DNA from: Acidimicrobiaceae bacterium
Lineage (GTDB): Bacteria; Actinomycetota; Acidimicrobiia; Acidimicrobiales; UBA8592
NCBI GenBank assembly: GCA_002715405.1
Contig: PAZD01000045.1
Span: 1-7,499, forward strand
Direction of reading: 5' to 3'
DNA length: 7,499 nt
Below are positions 1-7,498 of the stretch, piece by piece. Below the pieces are notes generated by a model. The model searched no databases. It saw only the letters and a list, made by a program, of their open reading frames with translations, and had not been told where the DNA came from. The position numbers and the translations under genes are program-made. Every line of letters starts with the position of its first letter. Positions within the stretch are counted from its first letter, which is position 1.

Positions 1-1934
1 CCACCGAAGCCTGCTTCTTCAAGAACTACAACAGCAACATATTCTGGGTCAGGATTTGGGCCCCACCCAACAAATAGCGCATAGTCTGCAATAAGTTGTC
101 CCGTGCTTTGCTTTTCGGATGTACCTGTTTTCCCCGAGACTGGCCAATCTTCGTGGGGGAAGTTCAGAAACGCTGAGTATGCGGTCCCTTCCAGACCATT
201 GTCGCTGCGCCTCCATGTCGTAACCCCCGCCAAACCATCATCAATCGGACGTATGAAAGCGTCAGGAAGATACATCTCTCGGGTTACTCTCGGCAAATAT
301 TCAACTTCGGTTTCACCGGTTACGGGGTCTATGCTTCTCAGACCGAGATTAGGAGCATACAGAGTCCCTCCATTCACTAAGGCAGAATATGCGTTTGCGA
401 TCTGTAGAGGAGTTGCTAAGACGTCCCCCTGCCCTATTGATGTATTTAATGTATCTCCAGTCAACCACTTGTCTGTTAAGAATGCTTCAGGGTTCTGCCT
501 ATATGCTTCCCGTCTCGAGTCTGGAGTAGGAATTCTTCCCCCATTCTCATTTGCTAAGGTGATGCCACTTGGCGAACCAAATCCAAAGTATCTTGCAGTT
601 ACTTGAACAGACTCAAGATCAAAACCTGGCAGAATATCAAAATGCGTAGCCAAGTTGTAGAAATAGACATCTGATGAGTATGTCAGTGCTAAGCGAAGAT
701 CGACTTCACCATATGCAGAAGCACCTGCATTTTGGAATTCACAAGTTCCACCCTCACATGTAGGAATAGTAAATATCCCTTCATCTAAATACATTGAATT
801 AACACCTAGGATTCCTCTAGAGCCAATTAATCCAGTGTCTAAAGCCGCATAGGCTGTAAATGGCTTAAATGTAGATCCCGGCGGATATGTTCCTTGGATT
901 GTTCTATTCAAAAGTGGGAGGCTGTTCCCAGGATCAATAAGGTCATCGAATTCATCCTGTCCGATCCCCGAGACAAAAAGCTCAGGGTCATAGGTCGGAT
1001 GCGAAGCTAAAGCGATTATCGAACCGTCTTGTGGGTTCATAACCACCATTGCACCAGCTGGCGCTTTATAGATAATTACACCTTCTTCTTCAAACTTTGT
1101 CGGCTGTTGTCGCGCTATATCTAATCCATCCTTTAGATACTTTTCAGCCATAGCTTGAAGATCAATGTCAATCGTAAGTTGAACATCGCTTCCAGCGCGA
1201 GCGGGAACTTCATCAATGATGTCAAGAATATTGTTGAACTTGTCTACGACGACAGTTTTTCTTCCTGGTGTACCCCGAAGGGCGTTCTCATAGAAGAGCT
1301 CTATTCCCGCTTTCCCTATTTCATCATTAGCGAGGTACGTTTTTTCTGCATTTTTGACTTGATCAATTTCATCCTCGCTTAAGCTTCCAACATATCCGAG
1401 CATGTGAGCTGCCAAGGTACCGTACGGGTAGTCACGTACAGTTATGACCGTTGTTCCAACGCCTGGCCATTTATACGAAAATTCTGCAAGGTAGACCTGT
1501 AGTTCCTTAGAGATATCGGATACTACGGGTACTTTCGCAAACGGGCCATACCGCTCGGACTCATATGCGGCTTCGATTTGCGCTACTTTTGTCAGATTCC
1601 CTGAAAGGCTTATCTCTCGCGCTAGATCAAAGAAGAGATCATCTAGATCCGATGTCTTTACTGTAGACATTTCTTCCTTGTCGATTGTGACAACAATAGA
1701 TTGGCGGTTATCGACAAGAATTCTGCCATTTACATCAAGTATTCTGCCACGTGGAGCACGTTCAATAATTGTTTCAGTTGTATTGTCTTCCACCCGTTCG
1801 ATGAACTCTGTCTCCTTTAGAATTTGGAGGTACCACAGTCGTGCAACTAAAGGTATAAATAAGGAGATGGCGACTGCGCCCAAAATACCCAAACGCAAGC
1901 GCCTGGAACGCTCAAGAGGTCGTCTTCTATTCAT
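1..1934 (-). CDS. mrdA: Penicillin-binding protein 2 (class B transpeptidase of the elongasome), 3' end off window
   Basis: This is a monofunctional D,D-transpeptidase that cross-links peptidoglycan on the outer face of the membrane, working with RodA and MreBCD in side-wall growth. The frame is open from ATG at 1934 to the window edge, giving 644 residues with no stop. A basic N-terminus is followed by one membrane anchor at about residues 15-36. The class B N-terminal domain follows (RGRILDVNG near 62-70, then GKAGIE and LRGTPG). All three transpeptidase motifs are visible: STFK with catalytic Ser354 and Lys357, the SSD form of the SxN motif at 421-423 or one residue earlier, and KTGT starting at Lys602. 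SxD in place of SxN is common in PBP2 proteins. A Cys pair (Cys393, Cys398) sits just before the SxD motif. The start is 33 bases after mreD and has good Shine-Dalgarno matches. The neighbours favour MrdA over the divisome homologue FtsI. Only the C-terminal end is missing; rodA would be expected next. Confidence 0.95.
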   Translation of the reverse strand, partial: MNRRRPLERSRRLRLGILGAVAISLFIPLVARLWYLQILKETEFIERVEDNTTETIIERAPRGRILDVNGRILVDNRQSIVVTIDKEEMSTVKTSDLDDLFFDLAREISLSGNLTKVAQIEAAYESERYGPFAKVPVVSDISKELQVYLAEFSYKWPGVGTTVITVRDYPYGTLAAHMLGYVGSLSEDEIDQVKNAEKTYLANDEIGKAGIELFYENALRGTPGRKTVVVDKFNNILDIIDEVPARAGSDVQLTIDIDLQAMAEKYLKDGLDIARQQPTKFEEEGVIIYKAPAGAMVVMNPQDGSIIALASHPTYDPELFVSGIGQDEFDDLIDPGNSLPLLNRTIQGTYPPGSTFKPFTAYAALDTGLIGSRGILGVNSMYLDEGIFTIPTCEGGTCEFQNAGASAYGEVDLRLALTYSSDVYFYNLATHFDILPGFDLESVQVTARYFGFGSPSGITLANENGGRIPTPDSRREAYRQNPEAFLTDKWLTGDTLNTSIGQGDVLATPLQIANAYSALVNGGTLYAPNLGLRSIDPVTGETEVEYLPRVTREMYLPDAFIRPIDDGLAGVTTWRRSDNGLEGTAYSAFLNFPHEDWPVSGKTGTSEKQSTGQLIADYALFVGWGPNPDPEYVAVVVLEEAGFG

Positions 1935-1937
1935 TGG

Positions 1938-1949
1938 CCTCTATCCTCT
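1938..1949 (-). promoter_or_regulatory. Tandem Shine-Dalgarno-like sites for mrdA
   Basis: Reading the minus strand, AGAGG occurs twice in the 33-base mreD-mrdA gap, at 1949-1945 and 1942-1938. These lie 10 and 3 bases upstream of the ATG at 1934. The first has the more usual spacing. This is the clearest ribosome binding site in the window and supports the chosen start, since no other Met codon lies near the N-terminal membrane anchor. Confidence 0.55.
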
Positions 1950-1967
1950 GTCCCTTTACTAATCTTC

Positions 1968-2486
1968 TCACCGATCAAACCCCGAAGTAGGGAAACGGGC
2001 TACGCCGAATACCCACGCCATCATGTAATGGATTGGAGCCATGAGCAGACCGGTGTACAAGCTTGCAACTACCAATACTTTTCCGAAGTTTTTGTTATAC
2101 AAATTTGGTTCAGCGATGAGTTCTCCAAATGTCACGAACAAAAGTAGACCTACAGTCACAGCCGCAATCGAAATTGTTATTCGGATAATCCATTCGGCTT
2201 CATCAGATAGAAAAGTCGCTATCTGGCCGAGTAGATAGCCCACTATGGCATAGGTTAGAGCGTTCAATCCCATAGGGGTAGCAAGGTACAGGTCATAGAA
2301 AAGACCGCCGGAGAAACCAACGATGGCTCCTCCGAGAGGGCCTCCATACCATCCCGCTGCGATAGCTGCGCCAAGAAGCAATTCTGGCATGACCCCAAAG
2401 AACCTCAATGAGGAGAAGAGCTCTAATTGAAGGACAAGAAGCACAAGTAGGGCAATGGCACTTTTTATGGTCGCTACAGCCAACAT
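1968..2486 (-). CDS. mreD: Rod shape-determining protein MreD
   Basis: MreD is an integral membrane subunit of the elongasome that partners MreC and links the cytoplasmic MreB filament to the wall synthases. The 172-residue product is a normal MreD length. It is strongly hydrophobic, with about five membrane segments (roughly residues 5-25, 33-60, 70-93, 100-120 and 136-162). The family pattern is visible: PELLLG at 34-39, the glycine-rich GGPLGGAIVGFSGGLFYDL at 48-66, and PMGLNALTYAIVGYLLG at 71-87. The ATG is only 2 bases after the mreC stop, with no strong Shine-Dalgarno site, which suggests translational coupling to mreC. Sequence identity in this family is low, so the call rests on the glycine-rich motif, topology and position between mreC and mrdA. 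Confidence 0.93.
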   Translation of the reverse strand: MLAVATIKSAIALLVLLVLQLELFSSLRFFGVMPELLLGAAIAAGWYGGPLGGAIVGFSGGLFYDLYLATPMGLNALTYAIVGYLLGQIATFLSDEAEWIIRITISIAAVTVGLLLFVTFGELIAEPNLYNKNFGKVLVVASLYTGLLMAPIHYMMAWVFGVARFPTSGFDR

Positions 2487-2488
2487 AT

Positions 2489-3331
2489 CTAATTCATTTC
2501 CGGTGGCAGGTAGAGCACTACCGTTACAAAGTCGAGATTATTCATTTCTCCGGTGGGTTCCACTAGGAGTTCTTTCTCTAGATTTACCTCATCAGGAATA
2601 ACTTCTACTACAGACCCGATAGCGAAACCTTCAGGGTATGGACTTCGATCTAATCCGCTCGTAACTAATATGCTTCCCACTTCAACGGGAGCAGAAATCG
2701 GTATCCCATCGATCACCCGCATCGGTTGACCTACACCACCTCCTGAGAGAATTCCTATTTCTTTGGTTCCGATGGCAAGGACACCGATGTTAACTGTCGG
2801 ATCTGTGATTAAGCGAACTCGGGCATCTCGTAAGCCTGGATTTTCTATCCGACCAATTAGACCTCCTGTAGAGATTACTGGCATTCCTTCCCGTATACCG
2901 CTTTGAGTGCCTTTGTTGATTTCCAGAATATAAGGGTCGAAATTTGAAACAGAACCGGCTGTTACTTCCGACACCACTGTCTGATGACCTCCGAGACCCT
3001 GTAAATCTAGTTGAGTTCGTAGTGCGGCTAGATCATTTACTGCGCCTTCATTTGCGATGCGATAATCCAGAAGTTCGTCGAGCTGGGAACGAAGTAAGGC
3101 ATTCTCTCGTTCGAGTTCATCTCCATTAGTTAGAGACTCCCACGCGTCGCCAACAGGATCAAAGATAACGCTTGCTAATGAGCGGAAGGGCTGAACAATG
3201 ACGATGCCAGCTTTCTTAAGATTATCGACCGGGGCGTATCCCCGAGCATCAAGTGAAATCAGAGTAACGGATGCGAGAATTAGAATTGCGAGGGCAAATC
3301 GAGAGCCACCGTATCTTCGTGGCATAGCCAT
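2489..3331 (-). CDS. mreC: Cell shape-determining protein MreC
   Basis: MreC is a bitopic membrane protein whose extracytoplasmic domain binds and activates PBP2 within the elongasome. The 280-residue product has a short basic N-terminus and one signal-anchor helix at about 11-28. A coiled-coil segment follows at about 70-110, starting DELERENALLRSQLDEL. The two-barrel beta domain then carries the usual MreC landmarks: GMPVISTGGLIGRI at 149-162, VRLITDP at 172-178, GILSGGG at 193-199, VTSGLDRSPYPEGFAIGSV at 223-241, and a C-terminal LLVEPTGEMNNLDFVTVVLY segment. The ATG at 3331 lies 20 bases after the mreB stop, with an AAGG element (3345-3342) about 10 bases upstream. A second in-frame ATG two codons later (3325) is possible but has poorer spacing. 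The gene is intact. Confidence 0.96.
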   Translation of the reverse strand: MAMPRRYGGSRFALAILILASVTLISLDARGYAPVDNLKKAGIVIVQPFRSLASVIFDPVGDAWESLTNGDELERENALLRSQLDELLDYRIANEGAVNDLAALRTQLDLQGLGGHQTVVSEVTAGSVSNFDPYILEINKGTQSGIREGMPVISTGGLIGRIENPGLRDARVRLITDPTVNIGVLAIGTKEIGILSGGGVGQPMRVIDGIPISAPVEVGSILVTSGLDRSPYPEGFAIGSVVEVIPDEVNLEKELLVEPTGEMNNLDFVTVVLYLPPEMN

Positions 3332-3351
3332 TCGGCAACGACCTTAATGCC

Positions 3352-4379
3352 TTACACCTGGTTCGAAGAGAAGAGAACTCCTTTAAGGGAGTCAAAGGAC
3401 TCTAACGATTTTCCAGATCCTAAGGCAACAGCGTGAAGAGGTTCGGGGGAAATACATACCGGCATCCCAGTTTCATGAGCAAGGCATTCGGGCATTCCAT
3501 TTAATAATGCGCCGCCCCCAGCAAGCATGATTCCTTTCTCCATGATGTCTGCGGCTAATTCGGGTGGTGTGACATCTAAAGTCATTTTCACTGCATCAAT
3601 AATTGCGGACAGGGGTTCGGCTATCGCCTCGCGAATTTCTGAAGATGAGGTCACAATTGTTTTGGGTAGGCCAGTTATAAGGTCACGTCCACGAACTTCC
3701 GCATATAGTTCCTCAGTTACCCAAGCACTTGCAAGTTTGATTTTTAACTCTTCCGAGGTCCGCAAACCAAGGGCGACGTTATATTCCTTTTTAATGAACT
3801 GGACAATTGAATTATCGAGTTCATCTCCGCCGACGCGAACGGATTTATTTGCAACGACTCCTCCTAGAGAGATCACTGCCACTTCAGTTGTCCCCCGCCA
3901 ATATCAACGATCATATTCCCACTCGGCTCTTGCACACGCATTCCGGAACCTATTGCAGCTGCCATTGGCTCTTCAATGATGTACGCTGGTTTCCTTGCCC
4001 CAGCAAACTCGGCAGCTTCCTGAACAGCTCGTTGTTCAACTCCAGTAATTCCTGACGGAACACAAATTACCATTCGGGGTTTCGCTAGCCTGCTTTGGTG
4101 AACTTTTTCAATAAAATGCCGAAGCATCTGTTCACACATATCGAAGTCCGCTATTACTCCATCTCGTAAAGGCCTCGAAGCTCGAATATGATCTGGAGTT
4201 CGCCCAATCATCCGCTTGGCATCGGTTCCTACAGCTAATGCTGAACCATCACGAATATCGATAGCAACGACTGACGGCTCATTCAAAACAATGCCTTCTC
4301 CGCGGACATAGACCAAGGTATTAGCAGTACCAAGATCAACTGCCATATCTCGACCCATTACTCCAAGTATTGAAGGCAT
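3352..4379 (-). CDS. mreB: Rod shape-determining protein MreB (actin homologue), frameshifted as sequenced
   Basis: MreB is a cytoplasmic actin-like ATPase whose membrane-bound filaments organise the elongasome. The gene reads in two frames. The first, from ATG 4379 to a TGA at 3875-3873, covers the N-terminal half: DMAVDLGTANT at 11-21 (phosphate 1), VPSGITGVEQRAV near 108-119, EEPMAAAIG at 136-144 and VDIGGG at 158-163. The second runs on from about 3891 to the stop at 3352 with TTEVAVISLGG, VRVGGDELD, GIMLAGGGALLNGM and HAVALGSGK. Adding one G to the five-G run at 3892-3896 restores DIGGGTTEVAVISLGG and gives a 342-residue protein, the normal MreB length. No residues are otherwise lost and both halves are highly conserved, so decay looks unlikely. 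A sequencing or assembly slip is the simplest reading. Met1 matches the N-terminal length of Streptomyces MreB (from memory). Met8 has GGAG upstream but only 2 bases away. Confidence 0.93.
3892..3896 (-). other. Frameshift site: five-G run within the mreB phosphate 2 motif
   Basis: On the coding strand the sequence is GGC GGGGG ACA ACT GAA GTG. In-frame decoding of DIGGGTTEV needs six G residues where five are present. Without the extra base the first frame ends five codons later (GGG then QLKWQ and stop). A -1 ribosomal slip or one-base transcriptional slippage on the run would give the same repaired product. No heptamer of perfect X XXY YYZ form is seen. Confidence 0.85.
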
Positions 4380-4481
4380 ATGTTTTACCGTTCGTTTCTA
4401 AATAATTTACTATGCGAAAAGATGAAAATTTTGTTGCACAGGGGCAGTAATCCCATATCTCCGCTCTTGTCCAGTCTAGGA
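4380..4481 (-). promoter_or_regulatory. ndk-mreB intergenic gap, possible promoter region for mreBCD-mrdA
   Basis: This 102-base gap is the longest non-coding stretch in the window, and its mreB-proximal 60 bases are markedly AT-rich. It includes TAGTAAATTATTTAG about 20-35 bases before the mreB start. It is the natural place for a promoter serving the elongasome genes. No clear -35/-10 pair could be assigned: CATAGT with an upstream TGCAAC at 18 bases is a weak match. No strong Shine-Dalgarno site precedes ATG 4379. The assignment is inferred from position and composition only. Confidence 0.25.
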
Positions 4482-4925
4482 CTAGTTGCTAAAAGTGCAA
4501 TCCACCCTAGAAAAATGAATGGCCTGACTAAAAAAAATACTGATTTCTCTTTGTGCCGACTCTGCGGAATCAGACCCGTGCACGAGGTTCTCAGTAAATA
4601 ACGCACTGTAATCCCCTCGGATTGTCCCCGGTTCAGCCTCTGCGGCATTTGTTGCCCCCATCATCTGTCTAACGATTTGCCAAGTATCTTCTGGTCCCTC
4701 AACAACCATTGCAACTGCTTGCGATCTTCCGATGAAAGCCACCAAGTCGTCATAGAACGGTTTGCCGACATGCTCAGCGTAATGAAGGGATGCGATTTCA
4801 GGAGTAATCGTCAACATTCGCATTGAAGAAATAATGAGGCCCTTCTCTTCAAATCTAGAAATAATTTTACCGATGAGTCCTCTTTCGACAGCATCGGGTT
4901 TGCACAGCACTAAAGTTTGGTTCAT
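4482..4925 (-). CDS. ndk: Nucleoside diphosphate kinase
   Basis: This enzyme transfers the gamma phosphate between nucleoside triphosphates and diphosphates through a phosphohistidine intermediate, balancing cytoplasmic NTP and dNTP pools. The family active site is complete: Lys9 in LVLCKPDA, Tyr49, the HVGKPFYDDL segment at 52-61, Arg86, Thr92 in GATN, Arg103 in TIRGDYS, Asn113, and catalytic His116 in NLVHGSDS. The family fold ends near SAQREISIFF (about residue 132). A further 15 residues (SQAIHFSRVDCTFSN) have no resemblance to a usual Ndk end. The extension begins right after a run of eight T (coding strand, 4537-4530). One more T would stop translation directly after FF, giving 132 residues. 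The ATG is 42 bases after folC, without a clear Shine-Dalgarno site, and the N-terminus MNQTLVLCKPDA is typical. The function call is secure; the last 15 residues are not. Confidence 0.95.
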   Translation of the reverse strand: MNQTLVLCKPDAVERGLIGKIISRFEEKGLIISSMRMLTITPEIASLHYAEHVGKPFYDDLVAFIGRSQAVAMVVEGPEDTWQIVRQMMGATNAAEAEPGTIRGDYSALFTENLVHGSDSAESAQREISIFFSQAIHFSRVDCTFSN

Positions 4926-4967
4926 GAATGGGATTTTATCGGTTTAGAAAGCCAACAAGGACGCTAT

Positions 4968-6260
4968 TCACCTTAAAGACATATAAGCATCCCGAATGGC
5001 GCCTACAACGTATAATGACCCAGTCGCCAGAATCAGGTCGCCGATTCCAGCGTAAACAAGGGCGCTCTCCAATGCCTCTTTAGGTTGAACCTCTATTCTT
5101 ACGTCCGAACAGATCTTTTCCGCTTCTAAAGCGAGTTCGCTCGACGGCATAGCTCTTGGAGAAGCCGCTTCCGTGCAAATAATCAGATCAGCTTTTTCTG
5201 CTTCTAAACAGTCAAGCATCCATCCCGTATTTTTTTCTTTGGTCATTCCCAAAATAAGAATGAGTTTCCCATCTACTGAAAAACTTTTCCTTAAAGTCTT
5301 TGCCGCTGCTTCAGCACCAGGGGGGTTATGCGCTCCATCAAGGATGATAAGAGGATTTGAAGCTACAACTTCAAAGCGCCCGAATAGCCGCACATTCTGA
5401 AAACCGGCTTGGACAACATCTAACGGTAACGATGTCTCAACAAATGCTTCGGCTGCGGCTAAAGCTATCGCAGCATTGCTCCCCTGATGCTCGCCGTGAA
5501 GAGGAAGAAAGATATCTTCGTACAGCCCATTAGGTGTTCGTAGGTTGAGATGACGTCCGTCGATTGCTAGCTCATTTACGTCCGCCGAGAAATCGATATT
5601 ACGGCGAAGAATTTCTTTGGGGTTTTCATTTATGAAGATATCTTCGAGATCTTCATCTGTTTCACCTAGGCACAGAATTCCATTGTTTCGGATTATTCCT
5701 GCCTTTTCCCATGCTAATTTTCTCCTCCAACCCTCTTCCCCATCAGTGTGGTCATATCCGATATTGGTAATAACTGAAACAGCTGGGTGACTGACATTTG
5801 TGGCATCAAATCTCCCTAACATGCCAACTTCGATGACTGCCACATCAACGGCTGCGTCAGCGAAAGACCTAAATGCCACTGCTGTTACTAGCTCGAACCA
5901 GCTAGGGCTGAAATCCAGATGGGATTCTACAAGAGAGAGGACTCCGACGTTCTCAGCAAATTCTTCTTCATGTATAGGTTCACCGTTAATCAGAATTCGT
6001 TCGGTAATTGAAGAGACGTGAGGTGAGGTATATGTGCCGACTGTTAGACCTAAGGCGCTTAAAAGCTCGGTAATCATGGCAGCTGTAGAGCCCTTACCGT
6101 TCGTTCCAGTTATATGGATAGTTGGAAAGTCTTGTTGTGGATTTCCGATTACCTCTAGCAAGAGTTCCATTTCCCCTAGAGAGAGTTGATCGATCTTCTC
6201 TAGCGTTAACCGCCGATTGATATGGAGATCAAGGTAATCCAGTGCTTCATCTATAAGCAT
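4968..6260 (-). CDS. folC: Bifunctional folylpolyglutamate synthase / dihydrofolate synthase
   Basis: FolC is a cytoplasmic ATP-dependent ligase of the Mur ligase superfamily. It adds glutamate to dihydropteroate to make dihydrofolate and extends the polyglutamate tail of reduced folates. The 430-residue length is normal. The P-loop TGTNGKGS is at 51-58, TSPHVSSITERILING at 78-93, and VIEVGMLGRFDATNV at 142-156 (often EVGLGGRLDATN in other bacteria). ITNIGYDHT is at 164-172, WEKAGI with the expected modified lysine Lys186 at 184-189, HGEHQGSNAA at 255-264, the C-terminal domain DGAHNPPGAEA at 308-318, and ATGSLYVVG at 412-420. The N- and C-terminal domains are both complete. The ATG at 6260 is well fixed because an in-frame TAG lies only three codons upstream (6272-6270). 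The start is 17 bases after clpX, suggesting co-transcription. Whether both activities are present cannot be told from sequence alone. Confidence 0.96.
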   Translation of the reverse strand: MLIDEALDYLDLHINRRLTLEKIDQLSLGEMELLLEVIGNPQQDFPTIHITGTNGKGSTAAMITELLSALGLTVGTYTSPHVSSITERILINGEPIHEEEFAENVGVLSLVESHLDFSPSWFELVTAVAFRSFADAAVDVAVIEVGMLGRFDATNVSHPAVSVITNIGYDHTDGEEGWRRKLAWEKAGIIRNNGILCLGETDEDLEDIFINENPKEILRRNIDFSADVNELAIDGRHLNLRTPNGLYEDIFLPLHGEHQGSNAAIALAAAEAFVETSLPLDVVQAGFQNVRLFGRFEVVASNPLIILDGAHNPPGAEAAAKTLRKSFSVDGKLILILGMTKEKNTGWMLDCLEAEKADLIICTEAASPRAMPSSELALEAEKICSDVRIEVQPKEALESALVYAGIGDLILATGSLYVVGAIRDAYMSLR

Positions 6261-6277
6261 CTTTGCAATCTACAAGC

Positions 6278-7498
6278 TTAGGAAGCGGCTAAGCCACTCT
6301 CCCCTCGTAGGATGAGCTCTGGTTTCGCTTTTTTACGAACAACGTCTTCACCCACAACGCACGTGAGCACGTCGTCACGACTCGGAAGCTCATACATAAC
6401 TTCCAAAAGGACGTCTTCCAAGATAGAACGAAGCCCCCTTGCACCGGTTTGTCGTTCTAGTGCGAGCTCAGCTACAGCCGCTAATGCATCGGAGGTAAAT
6501 TCCAGATCTACATTCTCAAATCCGAAGTACTTTTTGTACTGCTTCAATAGAGCGTTCTTTGGTTCAGTCAGAATCTGCACTAGGGCATCCGTTTCAAGAT
6601 TCCCCACAGCTCCTACTACCGGTAAGCGACCAATGAATTCAGGGATTAGACCATACTTAACGAGATCTTCCGGTTGAACCTGCGAATAGAGAGCAGTGAG
6701 ATCTTTTTCTGCGGTTTGACGAAGATCTGCAGCAAATCCCACACCAGTATTCCCGATGCGTTCTTCAATTACATCGTCGAGTCCAGCAAACGCCCCACCA
6801 CAAATGAACAGAATATTTCTTGTATCTATTTGAAGAAATTCTTGATGAGGGTGCTTTCTCCCACCTTGAGGAGGCACAGACGCCAAAGTCCCTTCCAATA
6901 TTTTTAGGAGAGCCTGTTGAACACCTTCACCAGAAACGTCCCTAGTTATGGACGGATTTTCGCTTTTGCGAGCGACCTTATCTATCTCATCTATGTAGAT
7001 GATGCCCATTTCAGCTTTCTTTATATCTAAGTCTGCTGCCTGAATAAGTTTTAAGAGAATATTCTCAACGTCTTCTCCGACATAACCGGCTTCAGTTAAC
7101 GCAGTGGCGTCAGCGATAGCGAATGGAACGTTTAGCATTCGAGCGAGGGTTTCAGCCATAAGTGTTTTGCCGCAGCCGGTCGGACCAATCAGCAAAATGT
7201 TGCTCTTTGAAAGCTCTACGTCATCCTCTTTATTCTCACCTACCTGCACTCGCTTGTAGTGGTTATAGACAGCGACGGAAAGAATACGTTTTGCCTGTTC
7301 CTGTCCGACAATGTAGTCGTTCAGAAATTCGTTTATTTCGTTTGGCTTTGGTAATTCTTCAAATCCCAGTTCGACAGGAGATGATAGTTCTTCATCAATA
7401 ATTTCGTTACAGAGGTCGATACATTCATCGCAAATATAAACACCGGGGCCAGCGATAAGCTTCTTAACCTGTTTTTGTGATTTGCCACAAAAAGAACA
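6278..7498 (-). CDS. clpX: ATP-dependent Clp protease ATP-binding subunit ClpX, 5' end off window
   Basis: ClpX is a hexameric AAA+ unfoldase that recognises tagged substrates and feeds them to the ClpP peptidase in the cytoplasm. The visible 406 residues start inside the N-terminal zinc-binding domain with its four ligands intact (C1xxC4 and C23xxC26). Roughly 10-15 residues, including the start codon, are missing compared with typical ClpX. The AAA+ core is complete: Walker A GPTGCGKT at 105-112, pore loop GYVG at 138-141, Walker B IIYIDEID at 166-173, pore-2 region SGEGVQQALLK, RKH loop at 214-216, the ClpP-docking tripeptide VGF at 253-255 (IGF in E. coli), arginine finger region PEFIGRLP with Arg291, and sensor 2 GAR at 352-354. 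Positions count from the first visible codon. Walker A with Cys is the form I recall from actinobacterial ClpX. clpP is expected upstream, outside the window. Confidence 0.97.
   Translation of the reverse strand, partial: CSFCGKSQKQVKKLIAGPGVYICDECIDLCNEIIDEELSSPVELGFEELPKPNEINEFLNDYIVGQEQAKRILSVAVYNHYKRVQVGENKEDDVELSKSNILLIGPTGCGKTLMAETLARMLNVPFAIADATALTEAGYVGEDVENILLKLIQAADLDIKKAEMGIIYIDEIDKVARKSENPSITRDVSGEGVQQALLKILEGTLASVPPQGGRKHPHQEFLQIDTRNILFICGGAFAGLDDVIEERIGNTGVGFAADLRQTAEKDLTALYSQVQPEDLVKYGLIPEFIGRLPVVGAVGNLETDALVQILTEPKNALLKQYKKYFGFENVDLEFTSDALAAVAELALERQTGARGLRSILEDVLLEVMYELPSRDDVLTCVVGEDVVRKKAKPELILRGESGLAAS

Noticed and set aside
103..606. Plus-strand open frame of 167 codons
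   Set aside because: It lies wholly opposite the transpeptidase domain of mrdA, whose KTG and downstream motifs are read on the minus strand. The product has no recognisable family pattern.
667..677. SSD instead of SxN in the PBP2 second motif
   Set aside because: An Asp at this position is a normal variant in PBP2/MrdA proteins, so it is not evidence of an inactive enzyme.
3527..4055. Overlapping plus-strand frames opposite mreB
   Set aside because: Shadows of the strongly conserved MreB coding sequence, with low-complexity Ser/Arg-rich products and no motifs.
4477..4495. Small inverted repeat just after the ndk stop (CTAGTC, 3-base loop, GACTGG)
   Set aside because: The stem is 6 bp with one G-U pair and no following T run, so it is too weak to call a terminator.
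4385..4648. Minus-strand 87-codon frame with a hydrophobic stretch, overlapping ndk and the gap
   Set aside because: It overlaps the Ndk active-site region in another frame and has no independent start signal. It matters only as the frame reached if the T run were one base shorter.
6312..7401. Several plus-strand frames opposite clpX
   Set aside because: All lie antisense to continuous, motif-complete ClpX coding sequence and have no family resemblance.
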